DNA of 64,000 bases from an uncultured Acidimicrobiia bacterium (GTDB taxonomy: Bacteria; Actinomycetota; Acidimicrobiia; Spongiisociales; Spongiisociaceae): NCBI GenBank assembly GCA_958295745.1, contig OY282370.1, forward strand, positions 806,001 to 870,000, read 5' to 3'. Positions within the stretch are counted from its first letter, which is position 1. Each line of letters opens with the position of its first letter. The notes beneath the pieces were generated by a model, which saw only the letters and a list, made by a program, of their open reading frames with translations, was not told where the DNA came from and did no database searches. A program made the translations under genes and the position numbers. Below, piece by piece: positions 1 through 8,521 of the stretch.

Positions 1-4
1 ACCG

Positions 5-838
5 GTGCCGCCGCCGCCCGCGGCCCCGCCGCCCGCGCCGGTCGGGCCCGCCCTCGAATCCCTGGCCCCGGCCGCCGCCATGGAAGTCCTACCGGCGGCC
101 GCCGCCTCGGTGCCTGCTCCCCCCGCACCCGAGCGGGTCACCGGGTCGGAAGCCTTGGACTTCGAGGCCGTCATCACCAGCCCCACTACCGGGATCACGG
201 AGCGGATGGCCGCCGCCATACCCCGCTGGCTCACCGTGCTCCTCTTCGCCGTGCCGCTGGTCGGACTCACCTACCTGGTCACCTTCGCCAACGGCCCCAA
301 CTGCGGATCCGGAGGTCAGCTGGCCGTCGACCGCCTCACCGGGCAGGTCGAGAACTGCGACGGGTCGGAATTCGCCGTCGGAGGCGGCGCCGGCGGGGTC
401 GATATCCGGGCACTGATAACCGAAGGCAATACCGTGTACGCCGATCCGTCCAACTGCGCTTCGTGCCACGGAGCGGGCGGTGAAGGGGGATCCGGACCGG
501 CTCTGGCCGGCGAGGTGCTGACCGTCTTTGCCATGTGCACCGACCACATCGAATGGGTGTCGCTCGGCACCACCGGCTTCCAGGACGAGGGCCGCTCCAC
601 ATACGGAGACACGGACACGGCGGTGGGGGCGGGCGGCCAGATGCCCTCCTTCCGGGATACGCTCACCGAAAGCCAGATCGCCTCGGTGGTGCTCTACGAG
701 CGGGTGGTGTTGGGCGGCCAGAACCCGGAGGAGGCGGTGTTCGACTGCGGCTTCGCCGAGCCGGAGGGGGAGGCCGGAGCAGACGACGGGGCACCGCCAA
801 CCGGGGAATCGGACGAAGGAACGGCCCTCGGAGGGTGA
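5..838 (+). CDS. membrane-anchored c-type cytochrome (5' end possibly cut by window)
   Basis: The product begins with a Pro/Ala-rich stretch, then has one membrane segment at about residues 75-93 and an extracytoplasmic haem domain. The haem-binding motif CASCH lies near residues 151-155, and a downstream QMPSF segment near 212 is the usual place of the axial Met. A class I cytochrome c that passes electrons between quinol:cytochrome c reductase and the terminal oxidase is the likely role; the oxidase genes lie about 20 kb downstream. The first usable codon is a GTG only 5 bases from the window edge and the frame is open before it, so the true start may be outside. The acidic Glu/Gly/Asp-rich C-terminus is low complexity. 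Confidence 0.75.
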   Translation: MPPPPAAPPPAPVGPALESLAPAAAMEVLPAAAASVPAPPAPERVTGSEALDFEAVITSPTTGITERMAAAIPRWLTVLLFAVPLVGLTYLVTFANGPNCGSGGQLAVDRLTGQVENCDGSEFAVGGGAGGVDIRALITEGNTVYADPSNCASCHGAGGEGGSGPALAGEVLTVFAMCTDHIEWVSLGTTGFQDEGRSTYGDTDTAVGAGGQMPSFRDTLTESQIASVVLYERVVLGGQNPEEAVFDCGFAEPEGEAGADDGAPPTGESDEGTALGG

Positions 839-871
839 TCGACCTATGATGGGGCGACCCTTGGAACTGTC

Positions 872-964
872 TTGAGACCGGGAACGGCTGTCGTTTTGCT
901 CGTTCTGCTGGCCGTGATCGGGCTGGCCGGGATCGTTTTCACCTTCCAGCTGCTCGACCTGTAA
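872..964 (+). CDS. small single-pass membrane protein, 30 aa (tentative)
   Basis: A short reading frame starts with TTG and encodes about 30 residues, almost all of them one hydrophobic helix (VVLLVLLAVIGLAGIVFTF) followed by a short polar tail and TAA. It lies 33 nt after the cytochrome gene in the same direction. Its composition is that of a real membrane peptide, and small one-helix proteins are common accessories of respiratory complexes. The TTG start has no clear ribosome-binding site, so it could also be chance. No family is recognised. Confidence 0.35.
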   Translation: MRPGTAVVLLVLLAVIGLAGIVFTFQLLDL

Positions 965-991
965 GACCAGGCGGCGCCGGACGGGCCGCCG

Positions 992-1810
992 CTATGCCCG
1001 GGCGATCACCACCGATGTTCCCAACCCGAGCGTAAAGTGTTCGTCGGCTCGGCCACCGCGGACGGCCAGCGCCATCAACCCGGCCGAGTCGATGTAGAGA
1101 AGCGGGCGGCCTGTCTCCACATCGGCGTAGGCCGCCGCCCAGGTCGTCCGGTACTTCATCAGGCCGACCCGTACGGTCAGATCCTGCCCCGGCGACAGCC
1201 CGGCCTCTGTCATGTCCTCAGGGGAGATGTTGGTCTGGACGTTGCCGTAGGTGTCCACCCACCAGGCCAGGCCCTCCACCTGCCCTTCCGACACCTCGGA
1301 AAGCGGAAGCAGGAGCGGGGTGAGGGTATGGGGATCCACCTCGGGACCCATCTGACCGGGCTCGGCCTCCCCGGACGCAAGCAGGGCGGCCGCCGGGGCG
1401 AAACGGTCCCGCCCCTCGAATGTGCGGCCCACGGAAGGAAGGATCACCTCCGGGTTCTCGATCGAAAAGACCCGCCGGACGCCTCCGAGCAGGGCCGCCG
1501 CCGGGGAGAGCAGCCCGTTGTCGGGGCCTACCAGATACCCCCAACCGGTCTCGGCCGCGATGGCCCTCCTATCGGTGCCGACTCCGGGGTCCACCACCGC
1601 CAAGGCCACTCCGGGCGGCATGTATTGGATGGCCCGCAGCAGCATCAAGGCGCCGGACCGGATGTCGCCGGGGGGTATCCGATGGTTCAGGTCGATCACC
1701 CGGCACTGCGGCGCCAGCAAGGCGATCACCCCATGCACCACCCCGACGAACTCGTCCCGCCGGCCGAAGTCGGACATGAAGGTGATGGGTCGGGGCGGCA
1801 TTCCGGTCAC
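992..1810 (-). CDS. SAM hydroxide adenosyltransferase (DUF62 / SAM_HAT family)
   Basis: At 272 aa this has the usual length of the DUF62 family, which hydrolyses S-adenosylmethionine to adenosine and methionine and is related to fluorinase/chlorinase. Family hallmarks are visible: ITFMSDFG near the N-terminus, the VVDPGVGT segment around residue 70, GPDNGLL near 95, and a C-terminal beta-barrel-like domain with WVDTYGNVQTN. It is monocistronic and faces left; downstream on that strand only the small frame at 872-964 (opposite strand) is found. The physiological role of these enzymes is poorly defined. The assignment to the family is firm; hydroxide rather than halide as nucleophile is inferred from the common form. 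Confidence 0.88.
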   Translation of the reverse strand: MTGMPPRPITFMSDFGRRDEFVGVVHGVIALLAPQCRVIDLNHRIPPGDIRSGALMLLRAIQYMPPGVALAVVDPGVGTDRRAIAAETGWGYLVGPDNGLLSPAAALLGGVRRVFSIENPEVILPSVGRTFEGRDRFAPAAALLASGEAEPGQMGPEVDPHTLTPLLLPLSEVSEGQVEGLAWWVDTYGNVQTNISPEDMTEAGLSPGQDLTVRVGLMKYRTTWAAAYADVETGRPLLYIDSAGLMALAVRGGRADEHFTLGLGTSVVIARA

Positions 1811-2052
1811 GCCGGCCTGAGCCTACCCTTGATCGTTCGATGAACAACCCTGGTCGAAAGCGAAGCCCGAGGAACCTTCACGCCGACTTCCACCGCACTT
1901 CCCCTGACGGATTCGCTCGGCGCCCAGCACCCCGGGCCCTGCTTGTTATAAGCACCTTACGGCATCTTCCACGGTGGAGCAAGACTCTTCTCATGGCTCG
2001 AAAACAATCGATATTTTGCTCAAAAATCAGTCCCAAACCCGGAAAAAGGCAG

Positions 2053-2107
2053 TTATCCACACATTCCCCAGAGGGTTGTGCACACCGCCTGTAGATAATT
2101 GTCCAAG
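2053..2107. promoter_or_regulatory. cluster of DnaA-box-like 9-mers in AT-richer gap
   Basis: The gap 1811-2132 holds no convincing gene. It contains a perfect DnaA box TTATCCACA at 2053-2061, then TTGTGCACA at 2076-2084, TGTAGATAA at 2090-2098 (reverse complement TTATCTACA, one mismatch) and TTGTCCAAG at 2099-2107. The 50 bp just to the left (about 1998-2050) are unusually A/T-rich for this DNA. No dnaA or dnaN is adjacent, so this is either a DnaA-titration/regulatory site or an atypical origin element. Only the first box is a perfect match; the others are weaker. Confidence 0.45.
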
Positions 2108-2132
2108 CACTTTTTTCGCGGCCCGCCGATGC

Positions 2133-2558
2133 TCAGCGGCTGAAACCGGCCCGCAGCAGAGGCCGGAAGGACAGCTCCACCAGCTCGTAGATCTCGGCGA
2201 ACACGTACTGGAGGGTTTCCTCCCCGGCTTGTCCGGCTTCCACCTTGCCGCGCAGGTAGATCCCGCCGTTCCGGTCTACCGCGAAGTGGACCCGCCACGC
2301 CCGGTGGTTGCGGAACAGGAGATGGCGGTAGACCTCCGCCTCCCCGCGGCGGGGGGCGGGCAGTACATAGGCCTCGAAAGAAACGGTCAAGTCTCCCGGC
2401 GTCGCCCACACCGTGGTGAAGTCGCGGGTCTGCTGGGCGATACGCACCGCCCACCGCCCTTCGAACAGCTCGGCCGCCGCCACATCGGAATCCGGATCCG
2501 CCGCCCACGATTCGAACACGGCCCCCAGACGATCGGAGAGCTCGGCGCGGCCCGTCAT
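2133..2558 (-). CDS. YbjN-domain protein (mycobacterial Rv0487-like)
   Basis: The 141-aa product resembles the YbjN/type III secretion chaperone-like fold found next to mshA in mycobacteria (Rv0486-Rv0487). It has the alternating hydrophobic pattern of a compact alpha/beta domain and no membrane segment or signal peptide. Its ATG (2558-2556) overlaps the mshA stop by 4 nt (ATGA), so the two are translationally coupled; a longer reading frame upstream is a shadow of mshA. Function is unknown; synteny suggests a link with mycothiol metabolism or its regulation. Family call rests on context plus general pattern. Confidence 0.7.
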   Translation of the reverse strand: MTGRAELSDRLGAVFESWAADPDSDVAAAELFEGRWAVRIAQQTRDFTTVWATPGDLTVSFEAYVLPAPRRGEAEVYRHLLFRNHRAWRVHFAVDRNGGIYLRGKVEAGQAGEETLQYVFAEIYELVELSFRPLLRAGFSR

Positions 2559-3796
2559 TTCAGCGCATCCCGCCCCATGACCCCGCTGTAGAGCTCCAGG
2601 AGCCGGTCGGTGGCCTTCTCCCATCCGTACCGCCGGCCGGTGGCCAGCGCCCCCGCGGCCAGCTCGCCCCGCAGGGCGGATGACTCGAGGATCCTCGACA
2701 GAGCCCGGCCATAGTCGGCCGGATCCCACCCGTCCACCAGCACGCCCGAGACGCCGTCCCGCACCACGTACCGCAGACCGCCCACATTGGCGGCCACCAC
2801 CGGAAGTCCGGCGGCCTGCGCCTCGGCGGCCACCAAGCCGAACGACTCGCTCCGCGAGGGCACGACCAGCACGTCGGCGGCCTGGTAGAACACCGGCAGG
2901 CATCGGTGGGGCTGCGGGCCGAGCCAAGCCACGGCCTCTTCCAGCCCCAACCGGTCCACCAGGTTGCGGGTCAGCCGGTATTCGGACTCGCCCGCCGGGC
3001 CGCTCGGCCCCCCCACCACCATCATCCGGGCGTCCGGAACCCGGTCCCGCACCGCGGCCAGCGCCTCGATGGCAACGTCCAGACCCTTCAAGGCCTGGAT
3101 GCGCCCCACGAACAGCACCGTGGGAACATCTTCGACGCCGAGGCTCTCCCTGGCCTGGCGCTGGCCGCCGGGGCGGAACAGCTCCAGGTCCACGCCCGGG
3201 GGGTTGATGCACAGCAGGCTCGGGTCCGCTCCGTAATGTTCGATCAGCTCGTCGGCTTCGTACTCGGTGGAGGCAATGACGCAGTCCGAAAACGAGATGA
3301 CCTCGTTCTCGGCGGCGATGCGCAGCAACGGCTCCGGAGGCTGTCCGGGGCGGCGGGTGGCGTTCTTGACCCGGCCCAGGGTATGAAAGGAGTTGACGAG
3401 GGGCAGCCCGGTAGCCTGTTTGACTATCAGGCCCGACCAGCCCGACAGCCAATAATGGCTGTGGACGATCCCGGTGCGGGCGCCGTCGGAGGGCCGTCCG
3501 TCTATGGTCCCGACCACCCGGTCGGCGAAAGGCCCCACCCACTCGCCCAAGGCTGACACCGGAAGGGGGCGGGGAGGTCCGGCATCCACGTGCCTCACCC
3601 GGTACCCCCCCGGAGTGTCGATCTCCTCGGGTAGTTCCGGGTCGGTGCGCCTGGTGAAGACGGTTACCTCCACCTCCCGGCGCCCCAAGGCGGCGGCCAG
3701 CTCGTCGATGCAGACGTTCATCCCTCCGGCCTCACCCGACCCGGGCCGGTCGAGCGGAGAGGTATGCATGGACAGGAAGGCAACTTCCCTGATCAT
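2555..3796 (-). CDS. mshA: D-inositol-3-phosphate glycosyltransferase MshA
   Basis: This 413-aa GT4 glycosyltransferase joins N-acetylglucosamine from UDP-GlcNAc to 1D-myo-inositol 3-phosphate, the first step of mycothiol synthesis. The N-terminus has the MshA-type LSMHTSPLDRPGSGEAGGMN glycine-rich loop, followed by HSHYWLSG and NSFHTLGRVKN. The C-terminal GT-B half has VLFVGRIQALKG, and the nucleotide-sugar pocket PSRSESFGLVAAEA with the E-x7-E type signature. It overlaps both neighbours by 4 nt, placing it third in a tight leftward operon after an M23 peptidase and a FemAB-like protein. The presence of mshA supports an actinobacterial host using mycothiol. Confidence 0.93.
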   Translation of the reverse strand: MIREVAFLSMHTSPLDRPGSGEAGGMNVCIDELAAALGRREVEVTVFTRRTDPELPEEIDTPGGYRVRHVDAGPPRPLPVSALGEWVGPFADRVVGTIDGRPSDGARTGIVHSHYWLSGWSGLIVKQATGLPLVNSFHTLGRVKNATRRPGQPPEPLLRIAAENEVISFSDCVIASTEYEADELIEHYGADPSLLCINPPGVDLELFRPGGQRQARESLGVEDVPTVLFVGRIQALKGLDVAIEALAAVRDRVPDARMMVVGGPSGPAGESEYRLTRNLVDRLGLEEAVAWLGPQPHRCLPVFYQAADVLVVPSRSESFGLVAAEAQAAGLPVVAANVGGLRYVVRDGVSGVLVDGWDPADYGRALSRILESSALRGELAAGALATGRRYGWEKATDRLLELYSGVMGRDALK

Positions 3797-4725
3797 GCGG
3801 CGCCCTCCACCAGGAACAAAGGCCGGGAGCGGGCGCCCATACGGAACTTGTATTTCTCTTCCCCTTTCAGGAAATCGAACACCTCCATACCGGCACCGAT
3901 AGAGGCTCGGATCATCTCGGCCAGAAGCACCACGCCGGGCGAAGTACGGCGCAGGCCGGGGTCGTAGGCCGAGTTGTACAGGTAGTACCCGGACCGGTCC
4001 GCGTACCCGATGACGGCGGCCGCCATCTGCGGGCCGTCCCCGTACAGGGCATCCAGCCTCCAGCCCTCCCCCGCCAGGAGATCGGTGAACATCCCCTCCA
4101 TCCGGTCGGTCATGAACGAGCCCTTGCTTCCCTTCGACCTGCGGTGCAGCTCGAAGAACCCCTCGAGGGCGGGACCGGCCTCCCGGTAGGTAACCAGCCG
4201 CGGGGCGCCCAGCGCCGCCTCGAAACGGCGGCCTTTGCGGCGGGTCTCGTGCCGCTCCTTCTTTCCTATCGCCGCCATGTAATCATCGAAGGCGCCGGGC
4301 AGGTTCAGGACCGCCGTCGAGGAATGGGGCGCCGACCGGTAAGGAATCCCGGCCCTGTCCAAGGCGGTAGTGAACACCTCGGCCGCCCGGGCCGGCAGGG
4401 AGTCGAAGCGGAACCTACAGCCCGGCGCCAGCCGTCTGAACCGGTCTTCCAGCAACGCGGAAGCGTCTCCGGCCGGCGACCGGTAATCGACCAGGTCCTC
4501 GTGCCCCAGCAGCCGGATCAGGCCGTCGTCTTCCAGCAACGCCGCCTCCCCCCGCCCGTCCGCCAGGATCAGGGGCGACTGGCCGGGCAGGGCGGTGTGA
4601 CGCCAGACGGTGTCCAGGAAGTGCCTGGTTGCGAAGGGGCCGGTTCGGGGGGCGGCGGGCGGGTGTTGGGCGTACGCCCCATCGAACAGGGTTCGGTCGG
4701 GCCGTCCGGACGCCCCCATCTTCAC
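3793..4725 (-). CDS. FemAB/BioF2-like GNAT acyltransferase
   Basis: The 310-aa protein shows the C-terminal half typical of GNAT proteins of the FemAB / BioF2-like (Acetyltransf_6) type: a GKKERHETRRKGRR basic segment near 155, then AAAVIGYADRSGYYLYNSAYDP and a VFDFLKGEEKYKFRMG ending, where such proteins close on the acyl donor. The GTG start overlaps the upstream peptidase stop by 4 nt; an ATG lies two codons inside. It precedes mshA with a 4-nt overlap. Members act in cell-envelope or peptide-bond acyl transfer. Because it is coupled to mshA it might act on a mycothiol precursor, but an envelope role alongside the M23 peptidase is equally possible. Confidence 0.75.
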   Translation of the reverse strand: MKMGASGRPDRTLFDGAYAQHPPAAPRTGPFATRHFLDTVWRHTALPGQSPLILADGRGEAALLEDDGLIRLLGHEDLVDYRSPAGDASALLEDRFRRLAPGCRFRFDSLPARAAEVFTTALDRAGIPYRSAPHSSTAVLNLPGAFDDYMAAIGKKERHETRRKGRRFEAALGAPRLVTYREAGPALEGFFELHRRSKGSKGSFMTDRMEGMFTDLLAGEGWRLDALYGDGPQMAAAVIGYADRSGYYLYNSAYDPGLRRTSPGVVLLAEMIRASIGAGMEVFDFLKGEEKYKFRMGARSRPLFLVEGAA

Positions 4726-5870
4726 CTACACACCCGGACGAGGGTCGGATAGGGGTTGACCGGAGCACGGGTCCTCCCGCCGGGGTGGAGCTGGAAGTGG
4801 AGGTGCGGGGCGCCGCCGTAGGCGTTGCCGCTGTTCCCGTTGTAGCCGATCACCTGGCCCTGTCCGACCCGGACCCCGTTGCCGATCCCGGGCGCATAGC
4901 CGTTGAGGTGGGCGTAGTAGTAGTCGACCCCGTGGTCGGCCGACAACCAGAGGGCGGTGCCTCCCAGACCGCCCCGCCGCAGTGTTACCGTACCGTCGGC
5001 CACCGCGTACAAGGGCTGGCCCATGGGCGCGAACAGGTCGTTGCCTCTGTGCTTGCGCCCTCCGGAGCGGGGGTAGCCCCAGTCGTTTACGAAGGAGGCG
5101 GCCGCCGGGTTCATGGGGCAGACGAACCCGGGGGTGACCGACGAGGAAACCCCTCCGGCGCCGCCCGAGCGGCGGGCCGCCTCGATGGCCCGGGCCCGGG
5201 CCAGCTCGGCCTGTCGGGTCCGGTAGAGGCGCAGGCACTCCCCCTCGAGCTCACGGGTCGCGTCCAGGGCCTGGTCCGTGGCCGCCGCCAAGACCTGGGC
5301 CAGCCGGTTGGCCTCGGTTTCGACCACCAGCAGGCGGGCGGTGCGTTCATCCAGCTCCTGCTGCATGACCTCGGTATCGGCGATTATCAGCGCCAGACGG
5401 TCGACAGAGGCAACCTGCTCGGTGGTTATCACCTTCAGGAACTCCTGGCCGGTTATCAGCTGATCCAATGAACTGGTGCGCAGCACTATCCCGCTGATCT
5501 CGGTGCCGGCGGTCATGTACGCCTCCACCGCCCAGTCCACCACCCGGTCCTGCAATTCCCCCAGCTCCCCCCGGCGCTCGGCGATCTGGCGCTGCAACCG
5601 TTCGGCCCTGCCGGAGGTGACATCCCGCTCCGAGTAGAGCTCGGCATACCGGGCCTGCGCCGCATCCCTCTCCTCGACGGCCTCGTCCAGCCGTTGCTTG
5701 GCGCCCCGGTACTCGGCGCAGGCTTCGTCCACCTCGGCCTGGGTAACCGCCGCCGATGGAACATCCAAGACCGCCGCGGCCGCGACCAGAACGACAACTA
5801 ACACAAGACTTACGGGGTGCCTCAACATGGCATATCGCAGGGTAGCCTCACCGCCGCCGCGGGCCGTCAT
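4722..5870 (-). CDS. secreted M23 peptidase with coiled coil (EnvC/NlpD-like architecture)
   Basis: The 382-aa product has an N-terminal hydrophobic signal (HPVSLVLVVVLVAAAAVL), a long heptad-rich coiled coil at roughly 45-225, and a C-terminal LytM/M23 domain. Zinc-binding residues are visible: the H-x3-D of HRGNDL near 275 and HLHF near 355. Such proteins cut peptidoglycan cross-bridges or activate amidases during cell separation. The ATG at 5870 has a GGCGGA ribosome site; a second ATG at 5828 sits closer to the signal core. It is the first gene of the overlapping operon leading to mshA, with a 45-bp gap to the gene upstream. Confidence 0.85.
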   Translation of the reverse strand: MTARGGGEATLRYAMLRHPVSLVLVVVLVAAAAVLDVPSAAVTQAEVDEACAEYRGAKQRLDEAVEERDAAQARYAELYSERDVTSGRAERLQRQIAERRGELGELQDRVVDWAVEAYMTAGTEISGIVLRTSSLDQLITGQEFLKVITTEQVASVDRLALIIADTEVMQQELDERTARLLVVETEANRLAQVLAAATDQALDATRELEGECLRLYRTRQAELARARAIEAARRSGGAGGVSSSVTPGFVCPMNPAAASFVNDWGYPRSGGRKHRGNDLFAPMGQPLYAVADGTVTLRRGGLGGTALWLSADHGVDYYYAHLNGYAPGIGNGVRVGQGQVIGYNGNSGNAYGGAPHLHFQLHPGGRTRAPVNPYPTLVRVCR

Positions 5871-5915
5871 CGGGAATATCCGCCGGAGCAGTGGGCGCCG
5901 GTCTTCTACACGGGC

Positions 5916-6896
5916 TCAGTAGACCAGCCACATGATCGGCATGAAGACGGCCGCCGCCGCCATAGGGCTGTCGAGCCCGGTGAGGGAACCGTCGGGGCGC
6001 ACCGACAGCTGTATCCTTCCCATCCTGAAGGCGGATCCGATTCCCCGGCCGGCGATCATGGCAGCCGCCAAGACCAGCCCGATGAAGAACCATCCGAGCA
6101 GGTCGAAACTCGACAGGAATGCCACCGCCAGCGCCGCCAACACCGTGACGATCGAGGCGATCAAATAAGGATCGATCAGACGGGCGCGGCTGCGCTCGGC
6201 GATCCGCCCCATCAGGGCGCCCACCGCCACCACTATCAGCAGACCGGCTATCTTGCGGCCCCCCTCCGTCGAAGCCCGGGCCAGCAGGATGGACCCTGTC
6301 GCCAGCGAGGCGATCGAGGCGCAGAGCACGGAAGCCGCCATGGCGGTCAGGTCGCGGGCCCGGGGCTGTATCACCGCCCATCCCATCACCAAGAAAACCG
6401 AGAGCACCGCCCCGATCCCCAGTCCGGGCGCTCCGAAGGTGATGCTCGTCGACACCGAAACCAGGACGGCGGCCAGGATGGGGGGAAAGTCGATCTTGAA
6501 ATCACCCTCGGAAGCGACTTGGGTCAGGTCGACCACCCAAAGAGCAACCGCCCCCACCCACACGGCGGCCAGGACCGCGGTGTCCAAAGCGTTGGCAACC
6601 AGCAACAAAACGGCCATTACCACCAGAGAGATGCTCTCGAAGCTGCCCCTCCCCGCCGTCGCGCCCCCCGAGACGGGGGGAATCACAGCCAGCTCGTCGC
6701 TTTCGGCCACCGTATCCGAGGAGACGGCCTCCTCCCCGTTCTTCCAGATCCGGGCTGCCTGCAGGCGCCGGTCGAAATCAGGCCCGTACCTCGCCGCCAA
6801 GGCGGCGGCCACGTCTCCCACGGTTTTGCCTTCGACCTCGGTGTGGGAGGCCCCCGCCATCTCGCGGAGGTTCGCGAACAAACGCACTCGTGCCAT
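5916..6896 (-). CDS. MoaD/ThiS-like beta-grasp domain fused to polytopic membrane domain
   Basis: Residues 1-77 match a MoaD-type ubiquitin-like domain: MARVRLFANLREMAG at the start and LAVIPPVSGG at the end, which is exactly how a free MoaD terminates. Here the Gly-Gly is followed by about 250 residues with seven or eight hydrophobic helices and a short soluble tail (RIQLSVRPDGSLTG). A free MoaD carries sulfur on the terminal glycine for molybdopterin synthesis; in this protein the glycine would have to be exposed by cleavage, or the domain has another role. The window also encodes Mo-hydroxylase maturation genes near 48-52 kb. The membrane part is not assigned to a family. Confidence 0.75.
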   Translation of the reverse strand: MARVRLFANLREMAGASHTEVEGKTVGDVAAALAARYGPDFDRRLQAARIWKNGEEAVSSDTVAESDELAVIPPVSGGATAGRGSFESISLVVMAVLLLVANALDTAVLAAVWVGAVALWVVDLTQVASEGDFKIDFPPILAAVLVSVSTSITFGAPGLGIGAVLSVFLVMGWAVIQPRARDLTAMAASVLCASIASLATGSILLARASTEGGRKIAGLLIVVAVGALMGRIAERSRARLIDPYLIASIVTVLAALAVAFLSSFDLLGWFFIGLVLAAAMIAGRGIGSAFRMGRIQLSVRPDGSLTGLDSPMAAAAVFMPIMWLVY

Positions 6897-6931
6897 CGGC
6901 CAAGGTTACCCCGGAACCGGCCCGGTTCGCG

Positions 6932-8392
6932 TTATTCCCGGCGGAGGAAAGGCTGCCGACCGTCCCTCAGCGGTTTGCCCTCTGCGTATCCGGCGGACGA
7001 CTGGACGCCGATCGAGGCCCGCTCGTGGAGCTCTTCGATGTTCCTGGCGCCCACGTAGGTGCAGGCCGACCTCACCCCCGCCACGATCCGGTCGATCACG
7101 TCCTCCACGCCGGGCATCCTCAGGTCCACGTACATGCGGGATTCGGATATGCCCTCTTCGAACTGTTCCTTGAGCGCCCGGTCGTAGGGCGTGTCGCGGC
7201 GGGCCCGCCGGCTCACCGCCCGCCAAGACGCCATCCCGTAGTTCACCTTGTATATCCGCCCGTTGGCGTCGCGCATGGCGACCGCCGCCGACTCGTAGGT
7301 TCCGGCGAACCAGGAGCCGATCATCACGCTGGACGCTCCGGCGGCGAGGGCCAGCGCCGCGTCCCGGGGATGGCGCACGCCTCCGTCTGCCCACACGTGC
7401 CGCCCCCTCGCCCGCGCCGCCGCCGCGCACTCGACCACCGCGGAGAACTGGGGGCGGCCCACTCCGGTCATCATCCGGGTGGTGCACATGGCCCCCGGCC
7501 CCACCCCTACCTTGACGATGTCCGCCCCGGCGTCCACCAGATCGTTGACCCCCCGGGCCGTCACCACGTTGCCCGCCGCCACCGGACGGTCCCCGACGGC
7601 GGACCTCACCTCTTTCAAGGCTTCGATCATCCTCCCCTGGTGCCCGTGCGCGGTGTCGACGACCAGAACGTCCACCCCCGCCTCGACCAGATCGGCCGCC
7701 CGGGCGCCCGCGTCGCCGCTGATCCCGACCGCGGCGGCCGCCAGCAGCCGGCCGCGCCCGTCCACCGCCGGTTCGTACAAGGTGGCGCGCATCGCGCCCT
7801 GCTCGGTGATGACCCCCGCCAACCGGCCCGTCTCGTCCACAACCGGCGCCAGGTGGACCCGGCGCTCGGCCAGGGCGTTGAACATGGCCTCCGGACCCAG
7901 GGTGCGGGGAAGCACGATCGGATCCGGCGTCATCACCTCCGCCAGCCGGGTGTATGGATCCGTGTCCTCCCGGTCCCGCTCGGTGAATATCCCTACCGGA
8001 CGGTCCTCCGCATCCACCACGATCACCGCGCCGTGGGATCTCTTGTGGATCAGGCCCATCGCCGCGTAGATGGTGTCGTGCGGGGAAAGGGTGATGGCCG
8101 TGTCCACCACGAGATGGGCCCGCTTGACCGCGGCGACCTGCTCGGCGACGGCCTCGACCGGCGCGTCCTGGGGGAACACGGTAAGCCCGCCCCGCCGGGC
8201 CGCGGTCTCGGCCATGCGGCGCCCCGCCACCGCGGTCATGTTGGACACCACCAAGGGGATCTTGGCCCCCGCCCGGTCGGGGGAGGCCAGATCCACCTCC
8301 ATGCGGGACCCGACATCCGAGAACGACGGAACCAGAAACACATCCGAGTAGGTCAGCTCGCGCCCCAGCGCCCGATCGTCTATGAACCTCAT
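6932..8392 (-). CDS. guaB1: GuaB1-type IMP dehydrogenase/GMP reductase family enzyme
   Basis: The 486-aa TIM-barrel protein has the IMPDH/GMPR architecture with two CBS motifs inserted at about 95-205. The catalytic loop GPGAMCTTRMMTGVG carries the active-site Cys, and the phosphate-binding segments ADGGVRHPRDAALAL and SSVMIGSWFAG follow. It matches the actinobacterial GuaB1 subgroup (mycobacterial Rv1843c-like), for which GMP reductase activity has been reported in mycobacteria, rather than the main GuaB2. The C-terminal tail after the barrel is typical of this subgroup. It is separate from the MoaD-fusion gene downstream by 35 bp, so they may be co-transcribed. Confidence 0.88.
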   Translation of the reverse strand: MRFIDDRALGRELTYSDVFLVPSFSDVGSRMEVDLASPDRAGAKIPLVVSNMTAVAGRRMAETAARRGGLTVFPQDAPVEAVAEQVAAVKRAHLVVDTAITLSPHDTIYAAMGLIHKRSHGAVIVVDAEDRPVGIFTERDREDTDPYTRLAEVMTPDPIVLPRTLGPEAMFNALAERRVHLAPVVDETGRLAGVITEQGAMRATLYEPAVDGRGRLLAAAAVGISGDAGARAADLVEAGVDVLVVDTAHGHQGRMIEALKEVRSAVGDRPVAAGNVVTARGVNDLVDAGADIVKVGVGPGAMCTTRMMTGVGRPQFSAVVECAAAARARGRHVWADGGVRHPRDAALALAAGASSVMIGSWFAGTYESAAVAMRDANGRIYKVNYGMASWRAVSRRARRDTPYDRALKEQFEEGISESRMYVDLRMPGVEDVIDRIVAGVRSACTYVGARNIEELHERASIGVQSSAGYAEGKPLRDGRQPFLRRE

Positions 8393-8521
8393 GACCTCCC
8401 CCGCGGCGCGGCGTCCCCTTCAGTATCCCATACTCCGAGAGCGCAACCTCACCGGGCCGCCCTCGATGAACCGGTGGAGCAGCAACCCGCCGGCGCCGCC
8501 TGCAGTCGAAACGGCGGGGGC

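Noticed and set aside
1811-2132. Chromosomal origin oriC
   Set aside because: DnaA-like boxes are present but dnaA, dnaN, recF, gyrB and parS-like sites are absent; kept only as a DnaA-box cluster.
5848-6381. Leftward 177-codon frame overlapping the MoaD-fusion gene
   Set aside because: Gly/Arg-rich shadow frame; the overlapping gene has clear MoaD and membrane features.
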